Shown here one piece after another: positions 1 to 6,860 of a stretch of 41,510 nucleotides of DNA. A program made the position numbers and the translations under genes. Under the pieces are notes generated by a model. The model saw only the letters and a list, made by a program, of their open reading frames with translations. It had not been told where the DNA came from and searched no databases. Numbering within the stretch: the first letter of the stretch is position 1; each line of letters begins with the position of its first letter. The stretch is from Steroidobacteraceae bacterium (GTDB taxonomy: Bacteria; Pseudomonadota; Gammaproteobacteria; Steroidobacterales; Steroidobacteraceae): positions 1 to 41,510 of the forward strand of contig JADGHX010000021.1 of assembly GCA_019683695.1 (NCBI GenBank), given 5' to 3'.

Positions 1-274
1 ACCACACCCCCCCCCCCCCCTCCCCCGCCCGGCGGCCGGGCCGGCCCCCGCCCCCCCCCGGGCCGCGTCCGTCGGAATCTCTCGGTTCGCCACCGAATGC
101 CGGGCTCGCCCAAACGCCTGCCGCCCGTTCGGAACGCAACGCCTTCCGTCTCGAGCACGAGCGCGAACCGCGAGCAGTCGGCTCTTTCAGGCGCCGGGAG
201 CGTGTCTCGCCGCTGCTGGCCCACGTCGCGGGTTGAGTTTCCGGGGTGAGCCGACTGCGTGACGGCCCCGCTGA
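1..274. other. contig end, no gene seen
   Basis: The first 60 or so bases are almost pure C with some G, including runs of more than ten C, unlike the rest of the window. This looks like a sequencing or assembly end artefact. Bases 61-274 have normal composition for the genome, but I found no credible reading frame, RNA gene or terminator there. The stretch lies downstream of the kinase gene that ends at 275. Confidence 0.6.
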
Positions 275-1606
275 TCAAGCGGCAGTGGGCTGGGCGCTGC
301 GTGCCTCGCGGGTCGCTGCGAGCGCCTCGATCAAAGCCTCTGCGCTCTCGAAGCGCTCGTCGCGGGACTTGGCGAGCAGCCGGTCCAGCAGACGCTGATG
401 GTGCGCATGGCGCTCGGGCAGGCGCGGCACCGGCGCATTCACGTGCCCCTGCAGGATCTCGATGGCCGAGCTGCCGCTGAACGGCTTCTTGCCGGTGAGC
501 ATCTCGTAGAAGATCACGCCGAGGCTGTACAGGTCGGTGCGCGCGTCGAGCGATTCACCGAGTGCCTGCTCCGGGCTCATGTAGTACGGCGACCCGCGCA
601 GCACGCCAGTACGCGTGCTCTGCAAGCCACCCTCGAGATTGCGGGCGAGGCCGAAGTCGATGAGCGCCACGTCGTCGTCTTCGCGGAGCATGACGTTCGG
701 CGGCTTCAGATCACGATGCAGAATGCCTGCGTGGTGCACAACGCGCAGCGCGGCGGCGATGTTCTCCAGGAACCGAAGCGCTTCGCTCTCCGTGAGCCCG
801 TGGTGCATGCGGGCTTTCAGATCGCCGCGGGGGAAATATTCCATCGCCAGATATTCGCGGCCGTCGTGCACGCCGTAGTCGTGCAGCTCGACAACGGCGG
901 GGTGGCGAAGCCCCGCAATCACCTTGTATTCGCGCGCGAGAAGCTGCGCGGCGCCGGAATCGTCGTTTTCCTGGAGACTCACTTTCAGCGCCACGTCCCG
1001 CCCCAGGGCGTCGCTCGTGGCGAGGTACACGACGGCCTTCTCGGATTCGCCGATCGTCGAGCGGATGGTGTAGCCCGGGATGAGGTCCGCAGGCGGTGCC
1101 GGTTTGGCGGGAGGCTCGTTCGCGAGCGGGACCCGTGGCTGCTCCCCGCTTTGGGCGAGTTTCGCCAGGCGCCGCGACGCACGGCGTTCCACGCGTCTCA
1201 GGGCCAGCCGGACGGACGTCTTCAGTCGTTCCGGCGTGAGCAGGCGCTTGGGCAGGTAATCCACGGCGCCGAGCTGCATCGCGCGCACCGCCGTGAGCTC
1301 GTTTCCTTCCTCCGCGATAATCAGCACGGCCGGGAACGCCGGCCGCGCACGAAAGGCACGCAGCAGTGCGATGCCCTCAGCATTGGGGTCGTCCGGATGC
1401 TCGCCGAACCGGGACGTGAGAAGAATGAGCTCGCAGTCGTTGTAGGTGAGACCTTCGCTCGCGCGCTCGAACTCATCGTACGCCAGCACGGTGAGATTCG
1501 AATCGGAGTACACGATGCTCAGATGATGGCGAAGCCATTCGGCATACCGCGCATCGCGGTCCACAATGACCAGACGGGCCTGCATGAACGCGCGACTCAC
1601 GCTCAC
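275..1606 (-). CDS. receiver-domain Ser/Thr protein kinase
   Basis: A 443-residue soluble protein with an N-terminal response-regulator receiver fold (about 10-140), a Pro/Ala-rich linker (about 150-175) and a Hanks-type Ser/Thr kinase domain (about 178-430). The kinase looks active: Lys208 in VALKV, catalytic loop HRDLKPPN (Asp299, Asn304), DFG at 317-319 and SPE at 344-346. The glycine loop is loose (IGESEKAVVY). The receiver keeps acidic residues VDRD and Lys120, but the phospho-acceptor position carries Thr64 (ELILLTSRFG), so it is probably not phosphorylated in the usual way. The GTG at 1606 overlaps the stop of the upstream TonB-domain gene by a few bases, implying translational coupling; an ATG at 1585 (residue 8, just before RLVIVD) is a possible alternative. 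There is no transmembrane segment, unlike most PknB-type kinases. Its substrate is unknown; the co-transcribed neighbour is the obvious candidate. Confidence 0.9.
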   Translation of the reverse strand: MSVSRAFMQARLVIVDRDARYAEWLRHHLSIVYSDSNLTVLAYDEFERASEGLTYNDCELILLTSRFGEHPDDPNAEGIALLRAFRARPAFPAVLIIAEEGNELTAVRAMQLGAVDYLPKRLLTPERLKTSVRLALRRVERRASRRLAKLAQSGEQPRVPLANEPPAKPAPPADLIPGYTIRSTIGESEKAVVYLATSDALGRDVALKVSLQENDDSGAAQLLAREYKVIAGLRHPAVVELHDYGVHDGREYLAMEYFPRGDLKARMHHGLTESEALRFLENIAAALRVVHHAGILHRDLKPPNVMLREDDDVALIDFGLARNLEGGLQSTRTGVLRGSPYYMSPEQALGESLDARTDLYSLGVIFYEMLTGKKPFSGSSAIEILQGHVNAPVPRLPERHAHHQRLLDRLLAKSRDERFESAEALIEALAATREARSAQPTAA

Positions 1607-3582
1607 TGCTCCATTGAAAAACGAATGCGCACGCGTGCGCGTTGCTCCACCGTGCGACCGTCACGCCGTACGGGTTCGTAGCGCCACCTGCGAACCGAAG
1701 CCAGGGCCGCCGCTTCGAACACACCGGCGGGCTCGGCACTCACCACAGTGATATCTCCCACGGAACCGTCGGGCCGGACTGTGAAGTCCACCTCAACCCA
1801 GCCAGTCAGCCCCCGCTCCCGCGCGCTTGCAGGGTACTCCGGCTCGACATAACGCGTCCGGTTGAGGGTGGCCGCACTGACGACCTCGCTGGCCCGCTGC
1901 GCGAGCTCCTGTGCCTTCAGGATTTCCTGCTCGATGGCCGCCGTGCCGGACGCGTCCGCGCCGATGCTGCGCGCCTCCGTCATCCACCGCCGCGCAGCCT
2001 CCAGATCCTGCTTGCGCAAGGCACCTCGCGCCTCTTCCAGCAGTCGGGCCGCCAGCGCCTGGCGCGCGAGCTGAGTGGACGGATGGTTCGCCTCTGTCTG
2101 TGTCAGCTGCGTGAGATAGTACTTGGCGCTGTCGTTCGCGGGCTCGACGAGCTGCCCCCGCGTGAGTCTCTGATTGAAGGCTTGCGAGAGGCGCGCCATG
2201 GATTCGGCGCGCGTCGCAATCCGCAGCCGCTCGACATCGCGCGTGAGGGCAGTGATGTCCTCACTCGCAACGCCAGACTCCCGGGCGATCTCGATCCAGC
2301 GGTCCGCCTCGTTCGCGTTGCCGGCGGAAATGGCGGCACGCGTTTCCGACACGATGCGATCCGCGAGCTGACGTTGCGCCCGGCGCACATTGCTGTCGTT
2401 TGGCGCAATCGCGCGCGCGGACTCGATGAAGAATCGCGCATTGTCCTGCGCGGGCTCGACCAGCGCGCCGCGCCTGAGACGGTCATTCGCGCGATCCAGG
2501 AAGTCCTGCACGCGATCGTCGAGATTCTGCTGTTCGATGCGGTTGCGCGCCTCGGAAATGGAGACGGAGCTGCCGCCGAGATTCGCGCGATCCAGCACAG
2601 CGATGGCTTCGTCCACCCGACCGCGCTCGGCGGCCTGACGAGCCTGCGCGAGCACCATCCGCTCGCGCTCCTTGCCGATGCGCGTCGTGAGAAACGCGAC
2701 GCGCACGTGGTCCGGCTGAATGCTTCGGGCAATGTCCGTGAGGCGAACGGCATCGTCCATGCGATCCTCGAGCAGCGCCTGTTCGGCGCTCGTGAGCAGG
2801 CGATCCATCACGCGCTCGATGCCGATCGCCGGACGGGGGTCTTCGCTGTTGCGGCTTGCGGCCTGCCGGTACAGGTCCACTGCGTTCTCGCCCGGCGGCG
2901 AGGTGAGTGCGCCGCTGTTCAGCGCCGCATCGGCCCGGGCCAGCAGCGACTCGAATTCGGGATCCTGGCTTGCCGCACTGACAGGAAGTTGCGAAGCGCC
3001 AGGTGCAGCGGCGGCGGGCGTTTCCGCAGCCTCCTGCCCACGGGAGGCAAACCAGATGGCGATCAGCGCAGCAATCAGTCCGCCGAATGCGGCCCCTAAA
3101 AACACCACACGCTTGTTCGAACCTTGCGCTCCAGCCCAGGCGGGCTTGCGAAGATTTGTGGCGGTGGCTTCGATGATTTCCGCGTGCTCGACTCCGTGCC
3201 GGCGCCACGCTGCATTGATGAACAGCCGCACGCGCTGTTCGGACACCGGCTTGTGCAGAAATCGATACACGGTTCCATTCGTGACCTGCGCGGCGAGTGC
3301 GGACTGATCGTCGATCGTGCCGGCAACGATGAGTACCAGATCGGGGAACTGCGTTTTCAGACGTTGCGTGAGCTCAGCGATGCCGGTCGTCACGCACGCG
3401 GTGTCGAGCACGGCGACGCCAGCATGGTGCTCGAGCAGGTGCCCCGCGAGATCCGCCTCAGCACTCACCGTCGAGATCTCATGGTCGGTGGCAACTGCGC
3501 GGAGAGTGTTCAGCAGCTCCTCGTCTTCCGTCAGCACGACGAGACTTTCGGGCTCTTCCACCATAAGCGGGTTGGCGTTCAT
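1603..3582 (-). CDS. receiver / membrane / repeat / TonB-domain protein
   Basis: A 659-residue protein with unusual architecture. Residues 10-130 form a receiver-like domain with the expected acidic pair (Glu19/Asp20), phospho-acceptor Asp60 (VAVLD), Thr89 and Lys111 (HKP). One transmembrane helix lies at about 158-179. Then come Ala/Arg-rich helical repeats; three units of about 75 residues (about 215-285, 363-436, 465-540) share the pattern RG-x-LVEPA/P followed later by an EA-x-RW-x3-AR motif. The C-terminus (570-659) is a TonB C-terminal domain with YPASARERGLTG and RRWRYEP. The receiver would be cytoplasmic and the TonB domain periplasmic. I chose the ATG at 3582 because the receiver begins just after it; a longer frame reaches 3780 but would run into the divergent gene. 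It is the first gene of a pair with the kinase. A conformational or load-bearing signalling role is an inference. Confidence 0.82.
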   Translation of the reverse strand: MNANPLMVEEPESLVVLTEDEELLNTLRAVATDHEISTVSAEADLAGHLLEHHAGVAVLDTACVTTGIAELTQRLKTQFPDLVLIVAGTIDDQSALAAQVTNGTVYRFLHKPVSEQRVRLFINAAWRRHGVEHAEIIEATATNLRKPAWAGAQGSNKRVVFLGAAFGGLIAALIAIWFASRGQEAAETPAAAAPGASQLPVSAASQDPEFESLLARADAALNSGALTSPPGENAVDLYRQAASRNSEDPRPAIGIERVMDRLLTSAEQALLEDRMDDAVRLTDIARSIQPDHVRVAFLTTRIGKERERMVLAQARQAAERGRVDEAIAVLDRANLGGSSVSISEARNRIEQQNLDDRVQDFLDRANDRLRRGALVEPAQDNARFFIESARAIAPNDSNVRRAQRQLADRIVSETRAAISAGNANEADRWIEIARESGVASEDITALTRDVERLRIATRAESMARLSQAFNQRLTRGQLVEPANDSAKYYLTQLTQTEANHPSTQLARQALAARLLEEARGALRKQDLEAARRWMTEARSIGADASGTAAIEQEILKAQELAQRASEVVSAATLNRTRYVEPEYPASARERGLTGWVEVDFTVRPDGSVGDITVVSAEPAGVFEAAALASVRRWRYEPVRRDGRTVEQRARVRIRFSMEQ

Positions 3583-3688
3583 GGCAGCGACACCGTGCAA
3601 GTCTTCAGCATGCGCCCGCTTCTGCGTGCTCCCGGATGGCTCTGCCGACCCGGAGCCGGACTGCCGCGCCTGGCGCTGATTGCCGACA

Positions 3689-3704
3689 CTGTCGCGCACG
3701 ACAG
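3689..3704. promoter_or_regulatory. 16-bp inverted repeat in a divergent intergenic region
   Basis: CTGTCG, four bases, CGACAG: a perfect 6-bp inverted repeat between the divergent TonB-domain gene (starts 3582) and the EEP-family gene (starts 3751). Position and symmetry would suit an operator, but no -35/-10 pair is obvious nearby and a chance palindrome is possible. Confidence 0.25.
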
Positions 3705-3750
3705 CGGGTTTCTGTGAAACTGCTGATCCGGTGACGGACCGAAGGCAGCA

Positions 3751-4779
3751 ATGGAAGTGAGCGGCTCTCTGGCAGAGCACGGTGCCGACAACGAGTCTGA
3801 TGCACCGCAGGAGCGCGCGGCGCGCACACGGCTGATCGTGGGCGCGCTCGCGATATTAACGTTCTCGCTGCTCGCGGCCACGCTCCTGTCCATGATGGCA
3901 AGCCGCTGGTGGTTGGGCGACCTCGCCGTGCACTTCCCGTTGCAGTATGTCGCACTTGCACTCATTGCCTTCCTCGTTTTCGTGGGCCTGCGTCGGCCTG
4001 TGTTGGCAGCCCTTGCGCTGGGCATTGCCTTGGTGGATGCGTTGAGCGCTGCGCCGGTCCTCGCCACGCGCCCCCCTCCAGAGCCGCGGCTGGTGACGCA
4101 GACTGTGGAACCCCCCATTCGCCTGCGCATGGTGGCGATCAATGTGCTCTATCGCAACCGTGAGCACGCACAGGTGGGCGAATTCCTCCGCAGAGAGCGC
4201 CCCGACGTCGTCGCGCTCATGGAGATGAACGACCGCTGGCGTCGCGCCCTTGCAACCGTGGCCAGGGAGTATCCGTATCGATACGAGACGAAGGGCTCCA
4301 CCGGGCGCGGCGTCAGCCTGTGGTCTCGTGTGCCGCTCAGGGACGCGGGCATTCTGAACGTGGAGGCACACCGCGAGCCAGCCATTCGGGCAACCCTGAT
4401 GGTGGCGAACCGCCCTCTGCGGCTCTTTGCCGTGCATGCGAGCTGGCCGATGGCACCGTCCAGCGCAGCGCTGCGTAATCGGCAGCTCGCGCTGCTCGCC
4501 CGCGAGGCGCGTGCGACGCAGGGCATGCCGCTCGTGGTGATCGGTGACCTGAACATCTCGCCCTTCTCGCCGCACTTCCAGCGCCTGCTGAAGGACAGCC
4601 GCCTGCGTTCGGCGGCCGAAGGATTCGGCTGGCAGCCGACCTGGCCCACGTACCTGCTGCCGGCGGGCATCCAGATCGACCATGCGCTCATCACCCCGAC
4701 TCTGCGCGTGCGGGCCTTCCGGCGGGGCCCGTTCACGGGATCGGATCATCGCCCGATCGTGCTGGACCTCGCGTTGTAG
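3751..4779 (+). CDS. membrane-anchored endonuclease/exonuclease/phosphatase family protein
   Basis: A 342-residue protein with about three hydrophobic helices in the first 105 residues (about 28-50, 62-80, 83-104), then an endonuclease/exonuclease/phosphatase domain (about 124-342). The metal-dependent active-site motifs are in order: Asn131 (AINVLY), Glu158 (LMEMN), Asp266 and Asn268 (GDLNISPFS), Asp310/His311 (IDHAL) and the terminal Ser-Asp-His at 331-333 (GSDHRPI). Family members hydrolyse phosphodiester or phosphomonoester bonds in nucleic acids, sphingolipids or inositides; the substrate cannot be told from sequence. The arrangement resembles E. coli YafD-type proteins, with the catalytic domain probably periplasmic. 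The ATG is preceded by GAAGGCA at good spacing. The next gene follows after about 90 bp on the same strand. Confidence 0.9.
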   Translation: MEVSGSLAEHGADNESDAPQERAARTRLIVGALAILTFSLLAATLLSMMASRWWLGDLAVHFPLQYVALALIAFLVFVGLRRPVLAALALGIALVDALSAAPVLATRPPPEPRLVTQTVEPPIRLRMVAINVLYRNREHAQVGEFLRRERPDVVALMEMNDRWRRALATVAREYPYRYETKGSTGRGVSLWSRVPLRDAGILNVEAHREPAIRATLMVANRPLRLFAVHASWPMAPSSAALRNRQLALLAREARATQGMPLVVIGDLNISPFSPHFQRLLKDSRLRSAAEGFGWQPTWPTYLLPAGIQIDHALITPTLRVRAFRRGPFTGSDHRPIVLDLAL

Positions 4780-4872
4780 CCACGCTTGCGCGGTAGGCGT
4801 GCGCTCTCAACTTGCGCAGCCGGGGCGGTATGCTTGCCGGAACCGGGCATTCCTCGGGGAGTCTCACCCGCC

Positions 4873-5871
4873 ATGACTCGATCGCGATTGCGCTTGCCTT
4901 CACTGCGCGTTCTGACCTTGCTGCTGGCGGTTGCCGGCGCGCTGCTCGGGCCCGTTGCGGCCAGTGCGGCGGACAAGCCCAATAGCGCACAGCGGCGTGC
5001 TGTTGAGCAATACCTCGATGCGGTCGCCACCGGGAGCCCGGATGCGGTGGCGTATGCGATTCACCCTGCGGAACTTGAGGCGCTGCGTACGACGATTCTC
5101 ACCAAGCTGCGGGAGGAGGCGGGCCGCGGTGAGAGCCTGTTGCGCAGCCGACTCTTCGGGCGCGGCCGATCGCTCGGCGAACTGGAGCGGCTGACGCCCA
5201 TCGACTTCTACTCGGCGCTCGCCAGCAGGCTCTATCTCTTCGGCCGGAATTATCGGGACGCGGATTGGCTGGCGGCCATTCCGGACCGCGACGGCGTCGT
5301 GCAGGTGGTGCTGCGAGGCAAGCCCGCGAAGGAGCGTGGCACCGTGGACGTGCTCGGCGACGTGGAGGTGGTGAACGTCGTTTCCATCCGCCCGTATGGC
5401 AAGGACTGGAAGGCGACGATCCCCTCAGAGATCAAGGCGCAGATCGACGACCTCGCGAACTCCCGGCGCAGCATTTACGCCGGCCTGCCGCCGCCCGGCG
5501 GAGCGTCGGGCCCGTCGCGCCCGGGCACCGGTTCGAAGGAAGCCAGCATTCCGCCGGGTATCACCGAGCTGCTCAATGCCGCCGACAAGGCGCTGGCGGT
5601 GCCGAGTTGCGAGGACTACTACCGCAAGTACATGAGCCCGAACTTCCGCAAGGTCACCTCGAAGCAGGCCATGGACGACCTGATCGAGACCTGCATGAGC
5701 AGCCTCGGCACGCGGGAGATGCTCGCGGCCACGGTGCGCATCGTGAAAGACCTCGTGCCGAAGCTCGAGTACGAGGGCCGGCGCGCGGTGTACGACCTGA
5801 GCGGTCAGGGGCTGCCCTTCGACCGGTTCGTCCTCGAGCAGGTGGACAAGAAGTGGTACATCGCGGAGTAA
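4873..5871 (+). CDS. exported protein of unknown function
   Basis: A 332-residue protein I do not recognise. It opens with a convincing signal peptide (Arg-rich start, hydrophobic core 12-27, probable cleavage after ASA at about 33). The mature part appears to have two halves joined by a Gly/Pro/Ser linker at about 205-228. Each half starts with an amphipathic helix plus an acidic/small-residue stretch and ends in strands, and the C-terminus FVLEQVDKKWYIAE is the kind of ending seen in NTF2-like/SnoaL folds; this resemblance is only an impression. The start is the ATG at 4873, preceded by GGGGAG and beginning the signal peptide; a longer frame to 4786 would bury it. It may be co-transcribed with the EEP-family gene upstream. 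Confidence 0.8.
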   Translation: MTRSRLRLPSLRVLTLLLAVAGALLGPVAASAADKPNSAQRRAVEQYLDAVATGSPDAVAYAIHPAELEALRTTILTKLREEAGRGESLLRSRLFGRGRSLGELERLTPIDFYSALASRLYLFGRNYRDADWLAAIPDRDGVVQVVLRGKPAKERGTVDVLGDVEVVNVVSIRPYGKDWKATIPSEIKAQIDDLANSRRSIYAGLPPPGGASGPSRPGTGSKEASIPPGITELLNAADKALAVPSCEDYYRKYMSPNFRKVTSKQAMDDLIETCMSSLGTREMLAATVRIVKDLVPKLEYEGRRAVYDLSGQGLPFDRFVLEQVDKKWYIAE

Positions 5872-5878
5872 CGGGCTC

Positions 5879-5973
5879 TTCCACGTCGAGATCCGTGCCG
5901 TGATGCTGAGCCGCTCATCGCGCGCGGAGAGCAGCACGTTGGCGAGGACGGGCATGATCTGCCGGTGCCCGAC
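5879..5973 (-). pseudogene. dnaN: short frameshifted fragment of dnaN (DNA polymerase III beta clamp)
   Basis: Read on the minus strand, this gap encodes about 32 residues matching the region near residues 20-50 of beta clamps: VGHRQIMPVLANVLL, SARDERLSITA, then TDLDVE. The conserved pattern is R-Q-x-M/L-P-V/I-L-A-N-V-L, then LSITATDLDVE. A one-base deletion near 5896 separates ITA from TDLDVE. No more of the clamp is visible on either side: downstream the sequence runs at once into the end of the exported-protein gene, and upstream it fades before gspB. There is no start codon context. It is a remnant, not a gene. The match is by eye but long and ordered enough to be unlikely by chance. Confidence 0.7.
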
Positions 5974-5990
5974 CCCGCACGGTTCGCCCG

Positions 5991-6857
5991 TCAATCGCGG
6001 TACATGACGAACTGCGAGCCCTTGTAGGAGAGGATCGCACCGTCTGCCGTAATCGACTCAACCTTGACGCCATCCGGAAGGGACTCGCCTTCGTTGAGGC
6101 GCTTCATGTTCACCATCACGAAGCGCTTCGTCGGATCCGCGGCGTACACGTGCAGGTCCATGCGCAGGGGCGGCAGACTGATGCGCGTGGCAGCTTCGTC
6201 GTATGTGGGGAGTCCGCTGAGCGTGCCTCGGCGCGCGTACACGTGTTCCGCATTGTTTGAGGGCCGCTCCGGCTCGATGGCGGGCGCGTAGTCGTCCGGA
6301 TTCACCTCTTCGGCGGCAGGCTGAGGCGCGTAGGCCGGTGCAGCCGAAGACCCTGCGCCCTGCTGCTGGAATCCCGGAGACGCGGGTGCAGGCACATGGC
6401 CCGCGTACGGTGCTGCGCCGGGACCGCCTGCAACCTGGGGTTGTGTACCCATCTGAGGCCACGCGGGCGGCGGCGCCTGCATGGGCTGCGGCATGGCGTA
6501 GTAACCCTGAGCGCCCGGCATCTGTACCGGGGTGCCCGTCTGCGGCGGCATTGCGTACTGTGGAGCCGGCGCTGCGTAGATCGGCTGAGCGGGAGTCGGT
6601 GCGGGTTGTGTCGCGGGGGCGGGCCGCTGGGCAGGCTGCGGCGCGGACTGCTCGTGAGTGGTGCTTGCAACCGCGGGCCGCTTCATCATGAGCCAGCTGA
6701 TCACGGCGAGATTCACGACCAGCAGCGCGCCAAGCGCCACAGCCCAGGTGGGCAGTCGTGTGCGCGGCGGCGCCACTCGCACTTCGAACAACGCCGGCCC
6801 GCTCTGCCGCTGGCGGTCGTTCTCGGATTTCTTCAGGGCATCCAGAATGAATGACAT
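5991..6857 (-). CDS. gspB: type II secretion assembly protein GspB
   Basis: A 288-residue bitopic inner-membrane protein. The short cytoplasmic N-terminus has the family signature MSFILDALKKSENDRQR, followed by a transmembrane helix at about 36-58, a long Pro/Ala/Gln-rich periplasmic linker (about 60-195) and a C-terminal GspB/PulB domain (about 205-286, ending in KGSQFVMYRD). GspB works with the ATPase GspA to insert or assemble the GspD secretin of the type II secretion system, probably by remodelling peptidoglycan. It starts three bases after the stop of gspA, so the two are one transcription unit. The rest of the type II machinery is not in this window. Confidence 0.92.
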   Translation of the reverse strand: MSFILDALKKSENDRQRQSGPALFEVRVAPPRTRLPTWAVALGALLVVNLAVISWLMMKRPAVASTTHEQSAPQPAQRPAPATQPAPTPAQPIYAAPAPQYAMPPQTGTPVQMPGAQGYYAMPQPMQAPPPAWPQMGTQPQVAGGPGAAPYAGHVPAPASPGFQQQGAGSSAAPAYAPQPAAEEVNPDDYAPAIEPERPSNNAEHVYARRGTLSGLPTYDEAATRISLPPLRMDLHVYAADPTKRFVMVNMKRLNEGESLPDGVKVESITADGAILSYKGSQFVMYRD

Positions 6858-6860
6858 GGT

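Noticed and set aside
1-60. Poly-C tract as a possible biological motif
   Set aside because: Mirrored by a similar run at the other contig end; most easily explained as end-of-contig error.
398-1681. A 427-codon frame on the plus strand opposite the kinase gene
   Set aside because: It is antisense to well-supported kinase motifs and shows no family pattern; long antisense frames are expected at this GC content.
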